NCBI GenBank assembly: GCA_900472625.1
Contig: UCIT01000038.1
Coordinates: 1-46,866, forward strand
DNA: 46,866 bases
Source of the DNA: Hyphomicrobiales bacterium
GTDB taxonomy: Bacteria > Pseudomonadota > Alphaproteobacteria > Rhizobiales > Rhizobiaceae
Direction of reading: 5' to 3'
The notes under the pieces were generated by a model. The model had not been told where the DNA came from, did no database searches, and saw nothing but the letters and a program-made list of their open reading frames with translations. Position numbers and translations under genes: made by a program. Of the stretch, positions 1 to 8,496 are shown piece after piece (within the stretch, counting starts at the first letter, position 1; every line of letters begins with the position of its first letter).

Positions 1-1083
1 CTGCACCAGCTTGCGGGTCTCCTGCGTGTTCTGCGTGGAGGACTTGACGGTCGCCGTGACCTGTTCCAGCGCCGCCGACGTCTCTTCCAGCGAAACGGCC
101 TGCTCCTTGGTGCGCTCCGATAGCTGCTCGGCAGCCTGGCGCATCTCCTGGCTGTTGCCGTTGAGGGCGTTGGTCTGCTGCAGCACCTTGACCAGCGTCT
201 CCTGGAAGGCGCCGATCGAGGTGTTGAAATCGCGGCGCAACGTCTCGAACTCACCGACGAACGGCTCGTCGATGGTCTGGCGGATGTTGCATTCAGACAG
301 TCGCGCGAGGCCAGCGCCGAGATCGTTGACGACCTTCATGCGCTCCGTCACATCGGTGGCAAACTTGACGACCTTGAACACCCGGCCGGAGTCATCGAGG
401 ATCGGATTGTAGGAGGCCTGGATATAGATTTCGCGGCCACCCTTGGCGATCCGCTTGAATTGGTCGGCGGCGAAGCGTCCGGCTGCGAGGTCGGCCCAAA
501 ACGCCTTGTAGCCGGGCGTGCGGGTATATTCCACTTCGCAGAACATCGCATGGTGCTTGCCGACGATTTCACCAAGGGAATAGCCGAGCGTTGCGAGGAA
601 ATTCTCGTTGGCGGTGATGATCTCGCCCTCGGGCGTGAACTCGATCACCGCCTGAGCGCGCGAAAGGGCCGCAAGCTTGCCCTTGTCTTCGGCGCTCTGC
701 TTCTTGGCCGCCGTGATGTCGGTCGCGAACTTTACCACCTTGAACGGCTTCTTGCCGCGGAAGATCGGATTGTAGCTTGCCTCGATCCAGATTTCGCGGC
801 CGCCCTTGGCGACGCGCTTGTACTGGCGCTGGTCGAACTTGCCTTCGGCGAGGCGCGCCCAGAACGCGGCGTAGTCCTTCGACGCGGCTTCCGAGGGGTC
901 GACGAACATCCGATGATGCTGGCCGACGATCTCGCTCAGGTCGTAACCGATGGCTTTGCAGAAGTTTTCGTTGGCAGTCAGAATTCTGCCGGTGAGGTCG
1001 AATTCGATGATCGCCTGCGACTTGTTTAGTGCGTCCAGCACGGCGCTGCTGGAGGAGCCGATGCCTGATAGAATTCCGACCAT
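1..1083 (-). CDS. Methyl-accepting chemotaxis protein with two PAS domains (3' part beyond window)
   Basis: The frame is open from an ATG at 1083 to the window edge (361 codons). It begins MVGILSGIGSSSSAVLDAL and has two consecutive PAS domains (about residues 20-125 and 140-250). Each contains the pairs TANENF, FWA.L..G and the PAS-associated C-terminal K(G/V)VKFATD(I/V)T motif. A linker follows, then the start of the methyl-accepting helices (NGNSQEMRQAAEQL, then SLEETSAALEQVTATVKSS). No transmembrane segment is seen before the PAS domains, so this is probably a soluble sensor, in which PAS domains often bind haem or flavin and report on oxygen or redox. The highly conserved signalling tip lies outside the window. 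An upstream GAGG is a weak ribosome site. Family is sure; ligand is unknown. Confidence 0.9.
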   Translation of the reverse strand, partial: MVGILSGIGSSSSAVLDALNKSQAIIEFDLTGRILTANENFCKAIGYDLSEIVGQHHRMFVDPSEAASKDYAAFWARLAEGKFDQRQYKRVAKGGREIWIEASYNPIFRGKKPFKVVKFATDITAAKKQSAEDKGKLAALSRAQAVIEFTPEGEIITANENFLATLGYSLGEIVGKHHAMFCEVEYTRTPGYKAFWADLAAGRFAADQFKRIAKGGREIYIQASYNPILDDSGRVFKVVKFATDVTERMKVVNDLGAGLARLSECNIRQTIDEPFVGEFETLRRDFNTSIGAFQETLVKVLQQTNALNGNSQEMRQAAEQLSERTKEQAVSLEETSAALEQVTATVKSSTQNTQETRKLVQ

Positions 1084-1188
1084 TGCAAACCTCGATAGTG
1101 GATCCGGCGTGCAAATCCGCACGCCGGGTAAAAATAAGGTGTTTGCGTAAATATTCGCTAAACATCTATTAGTATTGAGTTTTTCGAT

Positions 1189-2277
1189 CTATGCGACTTT
1201 GGGTAGAGGGCCGACGTAGATCGAACGCGGCCGGATCAGGCGGCCATTCAATGCTTGTTCGCGCGCATGGGCGATCCAGCCGACGGTTCGGCCGATCGCA
1301 AACACGCCGGTGAAGGCTGCGCGCGGAAAACCCAGCGCGTCGAGCAGAAGCGCGGTGTAGAATTCGACGTTGACGTCGAGCGGCCGACCGGGCTTGCGTT
1401 CGCGAAGGATCGTCAGAGCGGCGGCCTCGATCGCCTCGGCAAGAGACATGCGGCCGGGATCGACCTGACCAGTCTGCACCAGCGGACGCAATGCGCCTTT
1501 GAGCGCATCGGCACGCGGATCTCGGACACGATAGATGCGGTGGCCGAAGCCCATCAGCCGCTCTCCTCGGTCGAGCGCCTCGCCAATCCATGGCTCGGCG
1601 TTAGCTTTGTTGCCGATAGCATCGAACATGTCGAGCACAGGGCCGGGCGCGCCACCGTGCAGTGGCCCCTTGAGGGCGCTGATGGCTGCGAGGACGGAGG
1701 AGGTGAGGCCGGCGCCGGTGGAGGCGATCACCCTTGATGCGAAGGTCGAAGCGTTGAGCCCGTGATCCGAGATGGTGACGAGATAGGTATCAAGCGCGGC
1801 GGTCTGTTCATTGCTCGGACGGTGTCCCGTCAGCATGTGCAGGATGTCGGCCGCCTGCGACAACGACGTGTCGGGTTTGATCGGCGTGTTGCCTGCCTGC
1901 AGTCGCAGGATGGCGGGCAGGAAGACGGCGGGGGCTGCGAGCAGGCGCAGTGCGGTGTCAAAATCCTCGCCGTCGGGCAACCGGGCGATCAGTGCACGCA
2001 TGGCGTCCACGGGCGGCAGCGCCAGGAGAACCGGGTCGGTAGCGGCAACGTGCGCAAAGAGGCGCTCTCGCGCCTCCCCCAGCCATGCCTTTAACTCTTC
2101 GGAGTCGAATCGGCGTTCCGTCAGGCCTTCCAGCAGCAGGGTAGCAACACTCTCATATGTGCCGGTGGCGACCAGTTGATCCAGCGACACGCCGCGAATA
2201 ACCAACCGACCTGCTTCGCCGTCCACATCCGATAACTGCGTCTCCGCCGCGATGACATCTTCCAAACCGTTTTTCAT
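1189..2277 (-). CDS. Citrate synthase / methylcitrate synthase family protein
   Basis: A 362-residue citrate-synthase-fold enzyme that would condense an acyl-CoA with oxaloacetate (or a related keto acid). The start MKNGLEDVIAAETQL at 2277 is chosen because AAAGGAG lies just upstream; a longer reading from 2328 would overlap the operator region. Visible motifs are DHGLNAS (first catalytic His region), GPLHGGA, GFGHRIYRVRDPRA (second His) and the C-terminal IGRTVGWIAHAREQ. Where most citrate synthases have NVDFY with the catalytic Asp, this protein has NVEFYT (Glu). It is divergent from a second, HTH-bearing homologue with an 83-bp gap, so the two are probably co-regulated. It is unlikely to be the main TCA enzyme, which in rhizobia is longer (about 430 residues). 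Confidence 0.88.
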   Translation of the reverse strand: MKNGLEDVIAAETQLSDVDGEAGRLVIRGVSLDQLVATGTYESVATLLLEGLTERRFDSEELKAWLGEARERLFAHVAATDPVLLALPPVDAMRALIARLPDGEDFDTALRLLAAPAVFLPAILRLQAGNTPIKPDTSLSQAADILHMLTGHRPSNEQTAALDTYLVTISDHGLNASTFASRVIASTGAGLTSSVLAAISALKGPLHGGAPGPVLDMFDAIGNKANAEPWIGEALDRGERLMGFGHRIYRVRDPRADALKGALRPLVQTGQVDPGRMSLAEAIEAAALTILRERKPGRPLDVNVEFYTALLLDALGFPRAAFTGVFAIGRTVGWIAHAREQALNGRLIRPRSIYVGPLPKVA

Positions 2278-2316
2278 GGTGTTCTCCTTTACCGAGACGA
2301 GGATCGAACCTAGAAT

Positions 2317-2330
2317 GATTGACGTCAATC
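2317..2330. promoter_or_regulatory. Perfect 14-bp palindrome between the divergent citrate-synthase genes
   Basis: GATTGACGTCAATC is a perfect palindrome in the 83-bp gap between the two citrate-synthase homologues, 39 bp from the leftward start and 30 bp from the rightward start. It is followed by a related half site, TTGACGCAA. The size and symmetry fit a dimeric DNA-binding protein. The rightward gene product has a MerR-like HTH at its N-terminus and is the obvious candidate, by inference only. Confidence 0.55.
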
Positions 2331-2360
2331 TTGACGCAATCGATCAATGTGTGAGGCTCG

Positions 2361-3506
2361 ATGTCGTGGCTTTCCGCCGAGCAGGCGCTGGAGAAACTGG
2401 GCACCAAGCCGCAGACGCTTTATGCCAATGTCAGCCGTGGGCGCATTCGCGCCAAGCCGGATACTTCCGATCCGCGCCGGAGCCTGTACCATGCCGACGA
2501 TGTCGCTCGGCTGGCGGAACGGCACGCAGGGCGGCGGAAGACAGAAACGGTCGCAGCTGAAACCATCCAGTGGGGCGACCCTGTACTGCCGTCGGCGATT
2601 TCGACGATCGTCGAAGGGCGGCTGTATTATCGGGGACAGGACGCGCAGAGATGGTCAGACCACGCCACGCTGGAGCAGACAGCCGCGCTTTTGTGGGATA
2701 CGGCTTCCGTCACGCTGGACGACGGTAATGAACACGAACATCAGGGTGGATCGTCCCGAATCTCCGAGGTGTTCATCCAGCTTGCGGCCCGTGCTGCGAT
2801 CGACCTGCCGGCGCTCGGGCGTTCGCCGGCTGCGCTCCATGCGGAAGCCGGACGGGTGATGTCCACAGTGGCGGTGGCGCTGGCCCCCGGCCACTATCCC
2901 GATACGCCGGTCCATGCGCGCCTTGCCCTTGGCTGGAACAAGCCGGAAGCCGCGGATTCGATCCGCCGTGCACTGGTGCTGACCGCCGAACATGAGCTGA
3001 ACGTGTCTGCCTTCGCAGCACGGGTTACCGCGTCGTCCGGCGCCTCGCTGGCAGCAGCAACGCTTTCTGGTCTCTCGACCTTGTCTGGTCCGCGCCATGG
3101 CGGCGCATGGCAAAGCGCCTTCCGCCTCGCGGAACAGGCAAGATTTCTTGGCGCGCGGGAAGCGATCCGCATGACGCTATCGACTGAAGGCGTGGTCCGG
3201 CCATTCGGGCATCAACTTTATCCGCATGGAGATATGCGCGCCAGGGCGATCATGGCGAGCTTCGAGGTTCCGCCTCTTTACGTCGAGCTGGCCGCGACCG
3301 GCGAGCAACTGCTGGGCGAGTCCGTCAACATCGACTTCGCGTTGGCCACCATGGCTGCCGCCTTCGGCCTGCCTGCCGAAGCGCCGCTGGTCATCTTCGC
3401 GCTGTCGCGGTCGACCGGTTGGCTGGCGCATGCGATGGAACAGGTTCTGACGGGGCGGCTGATCCGGCCGAGGGCACGCTATACCGGACCGCCGGTGACA
3501 CCGTGA
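2361..3506 (+). CDS. Citrate synthase family protein with N-terminal helix-turn-helix
   Basis: A 381-residue protein. Residues 1-60 (MSWLSAEQALEKLGTKPQTL, then YANVSRGRIRAKPD and SLYHADDVARLAERH) look like a MerR/excisionase-type winged helix. Residues 65-380 are a citrate-synthase domain with TAEHELNVSAFAARV, GPRHGGA, FGHQLYPHGDMRA, the catalytic Asp in VNIDFA, and LSRSTGWLAHAMEQ. All three catalytic positions therefore appear present. Such HTH-citrate synthases are widespread in Rhizobiales, usually beside a plain homologue as here. Whether they are enzymes, metabolite-sensing regulators or both is not settled by the sequence. The ATG at 2361 has GAGG at a suitable spacing. Confidence 0.87.
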   Translation: MSWLSAEQALEKLGTKPQTLYANVSRGRIRAKPDTSDPRRSLYHADDVARLAERHAGRRKTETVAAETIQWGDPVLPSAISTIVEGRLYYRGQDAQRWSDHATLEQTAALLWDTASVTLDDGNEHEHQGGSSRISEVFIQLAARAAIDLPALGRSPAALHAEAGRVMSTVAVALAPGHYPDTPVHARLALGWNKPEAADSIRRALVLTAEHELNVSAFAARVTASSGASLAAATLSGLSTLSGPRHGGAWQSAFRLAEQARFLGAREAIRMTLSTEGVVRPFGHQLYPHGDMRARAIMASFEVPPLYVELAATGEQLLGESVNIDFALATMAAAFGLPAEAPLVIFALSRSTGWLAHAMEQVLTGRLIRPRARYTGPPVTP

Positions 3507-3575
3507 ATTGCTGCGATTTCGAGCCGGGAACGGCGATGTTTTTCGCATGCGTTGCCGCGCAATAAGGGTATGATG

Positions 3576-4148
3576 ATGCGGCCGGTTGACGCCGGCGTCG
3601 CGACGGGGGCGTTCATGCAGATTGGAATCCGGTTTCCTCATGCTTTTTCGGCGAACGTCGCAATGGCGCTGTTCATGCTGCCCGCCATCGCATCGGCCCA
3701 GTCCGGCGGATGCGTCATCGAGCGTGATGCCGGCACCGCGCGGCAGATCATGCGCTGCGCCGATGGGGTCACCATTACGGCTGAGGGTGGCGCGCGGTTC
3801 AATGTCGTTGACCGCAACGGCGATGGTCGCCCCGACGCGGTGTCGTTGCGCAACAAGGCGGTGCTTGTCGATGTTGACAGCGTCCGGCACGCAGGCGGTT
3901 TTCAGGTGGTGACGCCGCAGGCGATTGCTGCCGTGCGCGGCACGCAATGGGCGGTCGACGTCAAGAACGGCACGACATCCGTGTTCGTCGTGCGCGGCCG
4001 TGTTGCCGTCCGCAGGCCGTCGCAACGGCCGACCGTGGTGCTCGCGCCGGGCGAGGGCGTCGATGTCACGGCGGGCAATGCTTCGTTGACCGTCCGACGC
4101 TGGCCGCTACCGCGCGTCGCGGCCCTGCTTGCCCGCCTTGGCCAGTAG
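3576..4148 (+). CDS. Exported FecR-domain protein
   Basis: About 190 residues with a signal peptide (hydrophobic NVAMALFMLPAIASA, likely cut before QSGG) and a FecR-like beta-rich domain. The FecR signature is GFQVVTPQAIAAVRGTQWAV followed by GTTSVFVVRGRVAV and VVLAPGEGVDV. It is predicted to be periplasmic. The gene ends 6 bp before a CHASE2-cyclase gene. This FecR plus CHASE2-cyclase pairing is common in proteobacteria and suggests that the FecR protein works with the extracytoplasmic sensor domain (inference). The start at 3576 has AAGGG 7 bp upstream. An ATG at 3615 would give a more compact signal peptide and cannot be excluded. Confidence 0.82.
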   Translation: MRPVDAGVATGAFMQIGIRFPHAFSANVAMALFMLPAIASAQSGGCVIERDAGTARQIMRCADGVTITAEGGARFNVVDRNGDGRPDAVSLRNKAVLVDVDSVRHAGGFQVVTPQAIAAVRGTQWAVDVKNGTTSVFVVRGRVAVRRPSQRPTVVLAPGEGVDVTAGNASLTVRRWPLPRVAALLARLGQ

Positions 4149-4154
4149 TCGCCG

Positions 4155-6014
4155 ATGCAGGCCAGACGGCTCCTGATCACCGTATCGCTGCTGATTGCCG
4201 CCATCTGGGGCTGGACGCTCGGCTATCTGCATATGCGGGAGGGCACCGACTTCCTCGAACGCACAGAAGCGTCACTGGCCGACTTGCGGAGCCAAGTGCT
4301 CGGGACCAGCACGCCGCCTTCGATCGTCAGCATTATCGCCATCGACGACCAGACCGCTGCCGCTAACGGCTACCCGCTGAAGCGCGTGATACTCGCTCGA
4401 TTGCTCGAAGAGATCAGCGCCCTCAAGCCGAAAGTCGTGGCGCTTGATATCCTGCTGGTCGATGCCGGACCGGAAAGCGGCGACGCAGCGCTTGCCAATT
4501 CACTGCGTCAGGTTCCGAGCGTCATCGCCGCTGCCGGCGTGTTTCCGAAAAGTATCCAGTCGGTGACACCTGATCCCGATGATCCGCTAGCGACGATTCC
4601 TGTCGCCAGCGAAATGCTGCTGCCGAACGCGCGCTTCGCGGATGCTGCGGCGATCGGCGTCGTCAACGTTTCGACCGATCAGACAGGGACGCCACGCTAT
4701 ATCCCGCTGATCTCGCGCGGTGCCGGGCGCGTGGATTCCTCGTTTCCATTGCGTGTCGCATCGATGGCACTGGGTACCAATCCGGCGTTCACGCCGGCAG
4801 CGCTGACATTGGGCGAGCGCCGGATTCCGACCGATGCCGGTCAGCGGCTGCCGCTGACCTTCTACGGGCCGCGCGGCACGATCCCGACGATCAGCGCTCT
4901 CGATGTGCTGGCAGGCAAGCTCGATGCCAAGGCGGTGGAGGGCAGGGTGATCGTCATCGGCTCGACGGTGACCGGCGGCGGCGATGTGTTTCCGACACCC
5001 TTCGATGCCGTTCTTCCTGGTGTCGAGGTGATGTCGACGGCAATCACCCGACTGATATCGGGAGACGCCATCGTGCGGGACAACCACATCCGCTCATTCG
5101 ATGCCGTGTTGTCGGTCGCGCTGCCGCTGCTGGTCATCGCGCTGTTGGGATGGCGGCGCAGCGCCGTGGCTTATGGTGCCATCGCTGCCGTGGCGCTGGT
5201 CTGGGTCAGCTTCAACGTCATCGCATTTTCCTATGGCTACTGGTTCAGCGCTGCACTACCGATCGCCGCGACCTTGCCACCGGTGCTGCTGTTCGGCGCC
5301 ATGGAAATCTGGCTCGACCGCCAGCGAGCGACGCATTTCGCGGCCCAAAGCGATTTGCTGCAGCGAATCGAGGCGCCTGGGCTTGGCGAGTGGTTGGCAC
5401 GCGATCCTTCCTTCCTGTCGCGCCCGGTGCGGCAGGAGGCCGCGGTGGTGTTCGTCGATCTCTCTGGATTCACCGGCCTCAGCGAGGCCATTGGTCCGGC
5501 CAACGTGCAGACGATCCTCAGCGACTTCTTCGAACTGGTGGACGATGAAGCGCGGGCCCATGGTGGCGCCATCACCAGCTTCATGGGCGACGGCGCGATG
5601 ATCCTCTTCGGCCTGCCGCAACCAACCGCAGAGGACGCCGTTCACGCTACCGCTTGTGCCGTGGCGCTGTGCGACCGGCTTCGCGGCTGGCTTGCGCACC
5701 ACCCAATGCTGAAGGATTGCCGGATCGGCTTCAAGGTCGGCGCGCATTGTGGGACAGTCGTTGCCTCCCGGCTCGGCACCGGCGTCCGCCAGCAGATCAC
5801 CGCAACCGGGGATACGGTCAACGTCGCCAGCCGCCTTATGGAGGTTGCGGCCGCGCGCGGTGCAGAGCTGGCGCTCAGTGCTGCGCTCGTCTTGGCAATC
5901 GGCCCGTCCGCCGAGCTCCTGCTTGGCGATCATCTGACCGGTCCGGTGTCGGCTGCCATACGCGGGCGAGCCGAAAGCGTCGATGTCTGGCTGTGGCAAG
6001 GACATCCGCTTTGA
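4155..6014 (+). CDS. CHASE2-domain adenylate/guanylate cyclase
   Basis: 619 residues: an N-terminal membrane helix (about 7-24), a periplasmic CHASE2 sensor domain (about 30-300), a cluster of hydrophobic segments (about 315-390) and a cytoplasmic class III cyclase domain (about 425-600). Metal-binding aspartates are visible as D435 in VFVDLSGF and D479 in FMGDGAM. The later motif TATGDTVNVASRL is also present. The Lys that normally selects adenine (KxxGD) is replaced by Ser475 (SFMGD), so substrate preference is uncertain. It is probably an inner-membrane sensor that makes a cyclic nucleotide in response to an extracytoplasmic signal, possibly through the adjacent FecR protein. The ATG lies 6 bp after the previous stop. 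Confidence 0.9.
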   Translation: MQARRLLITVSLLIAAIWGWTLGYLHMREGTDFLERTEASLADLRSQVLGTSTPPSIVSIIAIDDQTAAANGYPLKRVILARLLEEISALKPKVVALDILLVDAGPESGDAALANSLRQVPSVIAAAGVFPKSIQSVTPDPDDPLATIPVASEMLLPNARFADAAAIGVVNVSTDQTGTPRYIPLISRGAGRVDSSFPLRVASMALGTNPAFTPAALTLGERRIPTDAGQRLPLTFYGPRGTIPTISALDVLAGKLDAKAVEGRVIVIGSTVTGGGDVFPTPFDAVLPGVEVMSTAITRLISGDAIVRDNHIRSFDAVLSVALPLLVIALLGWRRSAVAYGAIAAVALVWVSFNVIAFSYGYWFSAALPIAATLPPVLLFGAMEIWLDRQRATHFAAQSDLLQRIEAPGLGEWLARDPSFLSRPVRQEAAVVFVDLSGFTGLSEAIGPANVQTILSDFFELVDDEARAHGGAITSFMGDGAMILFGLPQPTAEDAVHATACAVALCDRLRGWLAHHPMLKDCRIGFKVGAHCGTVVASRLGTGVRQQITATGDTVNVASRLMEVAAARGAELALSAALVLAIGPSAELLLGDHLTGPVSAAIRGRAESVDVWLWQGHPL

Positions 6015-6110
6015 CATTTGCCCTCTGACGAAGTAGGAACAGCGCAACTTTTCAACCGGCAAGCTCCGGACGGCGCGCCATGCGCCTGACAATTCCGAAA
6101 GACAGACAAG

Positions 6111-8027
6111 ATGACAGACATAAGCGGCGTCGTTCCGGCGATCGGCAAGGCGTTGGCGAAGCGCGGTTACACCGAGCTCACGCCCGTTCAGAAATCGATG
6201 CTCGATCCGGCGCTCGTCGCTTCCGACGCGCTCGTGTCGGCACAGACCGGTTCCGGAAAGACGGTGGCCTTCGGTTTGGCGCTGGCCCCGACACTGCTCG
6301 GCGACAGCGAACGCTTCGGCCAGGCCGCCGAACCTCTGGCGCTGGTGATCGCGCCGACTCGCGAACTTGCCCTGCAGGTGACCCGCGAACTGGAATGGCT
6401 TTATGAACTGACCGGCGCTGTCATCGTCAGCTGCGTCGGCGGCATGGATATCCGCAGCGAGCGCCGCGCACTGGAGCGTGGTGCCCATATCGTCGTTGGC
6501 ACGCCGGGCCGCCTGTGCGACCACATCCGCCGCCGCGCGCTCGATATGTCAGAGCTGAAGGCCGCCGTGCTTGACGAAGCCGACGAGATGCTCGACCTCG
6601 GTTTCCGCGAAGACCTCGAATTCATCCTCGACGCCGCACCGGCCGAGCGCCGCACGCTGATGTTTTCGGCCACTGTGCCCTCGGCCATTGCCAAGCTGGC
6701 CAAGAGTTACCAGAAGAACGCCATCCGCATCGCGACGACGACGGAAGAAAAGCAGCACGTCGACATCGAATACCGCGCGCTGGCTGTCGCTCCGAGCGAT
6801 CGCGAGAATGCCATCATCAACGTTCTGCGCTACTACGAGGCGACTAACGCCATCGTGTTCTGCTCGACGCGTGCCGCCGTCAATCATCTGACCGCGCGTT
6901 TCCATAACCGCAATTTCGACGTCGTGGCGCTATCAGGCGAACTGACGCAGAACGAGCGCAGCCATGCGCTGCAGGCGATGCGCGACGGTCGCGCCCGCGT
7001 CTGCATCGCCACCGACGTCGCTGCTCGCGGCATCGACTTGCCGGGCCTCGATCTGGTCATCCACGCCGATCTGCCGACCAACCCGGAAACCCTGCTGCAC
7101 CGTTCCGGCCGTACGGGCCGTGCCGGCCGCAAGGGCGTGAGCGCCATGATCGTGCCGATCAATGCGCGCCGCAAAGCCGAGCGCCTGCTCGACAATGCCG
7201 GCATTTCCGCCACCTGGGCGCTGCCGCCATCGGCCGAAGAAGTAACCGCCCGCGATGAGGAGCGTCTGCTGGCCGATCCGATCTTCGACGCAAAGCCGCG
7301 CGAGGAAGAGCAGGACATCGTTCAGCGTCTTCTCGCCGCCCATGGCGCCGAGAAGCTGGCGAACGCCTTCGTCAACCTCTACCGCTCGAACCAGTCGGCG
7401 CCGGAAGATCTCATGGAGATCACTCTGCAGGCAGGCCCACGCAAGGCCCGCGACAATGCTGATGGCCCGCGCGACACCAGCCCGCGCGGCCCGCGCGACG
7501 ATTTCGGCGCCAGTGTCTGGTTCTCCCTGTCGGTCGGCCGCAAGCAGAATGCAGAGCCGCGCTGGCTAATTCCGATGATCTGCCGCAACGGCAACCTGAC
7601 AAAGCGCGAAATCGGCGCCATCAAGATGCAGCCGGAAGAAACCTTCGTCGAAATCGCCGCCGATAGTGCCGAGGCGTTCCTGGCCGCGACCGGTCCGAAC
7701 AAGACGATGGAGCGCGGCATTCGCGTCACCCGTCTGACCGGCACCCCCGATTTCGGCGGTCGCCAGGATTACAGCAAGCCGGACTTCAACAAGGCCGGAC
7801 CTAAGCCATACGCTGCCAAGAAGAGCTATGACGATCGCCCGAAGGAGGGCGGCTTCAAGAAGGGCCCGCGCAGCGATGCAGCACCCTCCGGCGAACGTGA
7901 CAGCAAGCCATGGAGCAAGCCCGGCAAGCCAAAGTTCGAGGGTAAGCCTAAATACGAGGGCAAGCCGAAGTTCGACGGCAAGCCAGGCGATGGCCCTAAG
8001 CCGAAATTCGCCAAGAAGAAGGGCTGA
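6111..8027 (+). CDS. DEAD-box ATP-dependent RNA helicase
   Basis: A 638-residue helicase with the Q motif (ELTPVQKSML), Walker A AQTGSGKT, VLDEADEMLDLGF, FSATVPS, and the C-terminal helicase motifs IATDVAARGIDLPGLD and HRSGRTGRAG. After the helicase core, residues about 475-560 resemble the DbpA-type RNA-binding domain. The protein ends in a basic Lys/Gly/Pro tail with tandem six-residue repeats. Family members unwind short RNA duplexes in ribosome assembly or cold adaptation, and the DbpA-like domain suggests a ribosomal role (inference). Homologues are often annotated deaD or dbpA; I give no symbol. The gene stands alone, 96 bp after the cyclase gene. Confidence 0.93.
   Translation: MTDISGVVPAIGKALAKRGYTELTPVQKSMLDPALVASDALVSAQTGSGKTVAFGLALAPTLLGDSERFGQAAEPLALVIAPTRELALQVTRELEWLYELTGAVIVSCVGGMDIRSERRALERGAHIVVGTPGRLCDHIRRRALDMSELKAAVLDEADEMLDLGFREDLEFILDAAPAERRTLMFSATVPSAIAKLAKSYQKNAIRIATTTEEKQHVDIEYRALAVAPSDRENAIINVLRYYEATNAIVFCSTRAAVNHLTARFHNRNFDVVALSGELTQNERSHALQAMRDGRARVCIATDVAARGIDLPGLDLVIHADLPTNPETLLHRSGRTGRAGRKGVSAMIVPINARRKAERLLDNAGISATWALPPSAEEVTARDEERLLADPIFDAKPREEEQDIVQRLLAAHGAEKLANAFVNLYRSNQSAPEDLMEITLQAGPRKARDNADGPRDTSPRGPRDDFGASVWFSLSVGRKQNAEPRWLIPMICRNGNLTKREIGAIKMQPEETFVEIAADSAEAFLAATGPNKTMERGIRVTRLTGTPDFGGRQDYSKPDFNKAGPKPYAAKKSYDDRPKEGGFKKGPRSDAAPSGERDSKPWSKPGKPKFEGKPKYEGKPKFDGKPGDGPKPKFAKKKG
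7923..7976 (+). repeat. Three 18-bp in-frame repeats in the helicase tail
   Basis: Three consecutive six-codon units encode GKPKFE, GKPKYE and GKPKFD, followed by another GKP. The units differ mainly at third codon positions, so the repeat is conserved more at protein level than at DNA level. This fits selection for a basic, flexible RNA-binding tail rather than a recent duplication. Confidence 0.8.
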
Positions 8028-8060
8028 CGCCGACGGTGATCGGAACGGCAGGAGGACGTG

Positions 8061-8492
8061 ATGGCAGAAGCTCTGGTTCTGACGGTTCCGCTCTTCAGCA
8101 CGCTTTGCAACGAAGCCTTCAGGCTCCGCCGTGCCGTTTTCATCACCGAACAAAAGGTGCCGCCGGAAGAGGAGTTCGATCAGGACGACCTCACGGCCTA
8201 TCATCTCGTCGCCATTCTTGACGGCGAGGTTTGTGGCACGCTGCGGGTGATTTACGCCGATGAACATGTCAAGATCGGCCGCGTTGCCGTCAGCGCCGCC
8301 GCCCGCGGCCACGGCATCGCCACGCTGATGCTGCTGCACGCGATGAAGGACCACGGCAGCGCTCGCGACAACCGCTTCTATCTTACCGCACAGACTGACA
8401 AGACAGGGCTCTATGAGCGCTTCGGCTTCAAAGCGTTTGGCCCCGAGTTTCTCGATGGCGGCATGCCGCATCTGGCGATGAAGACCTACTGA
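8061..8492 (+). CDS. GNAT family N-acetyltransferase
   Basis: A 143-residue acetyltransferase of the ElaA/YjcF type, beginning MAEALVLTVPLF. The N-terminus has RRAVFITEQKVPPEEEFDQD, typical of this branch. The acetyl-CoA-binding motif is IGRVAVSAAARGHGIATLML, and the C-terminal beta-strand motif is LYERFGFKAFG. The ATG at 8061 follows AGGAGG at good spacing. Substrate unknown. It lies 33 bp after the helicase gene and 4 bp before the methyltransferase gene, so the last two are probably co-transcribed. Confidence 0.88.
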   Translation: MAEALVLTVPLFSTLCNEAFRLRRAVFITEQKVPPEEEFDQDDLTAYHLVAILDGEVCGTLRVIYADEHVKIGRVAVSAAARGHGIATLMLLHAMKDHGSARDNRFYLTAQTDKTGLYERFGFKAFGPEFLDGGMPHLAMKTY

Positions 8493-8496
8493 CGGC

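Noticed and set aside
5256..6524. 422-codon minus-strand open frame
   Set aside because: Antisense to the cyclase and helicase genes, both of which have full domain sets; a shadow frame.
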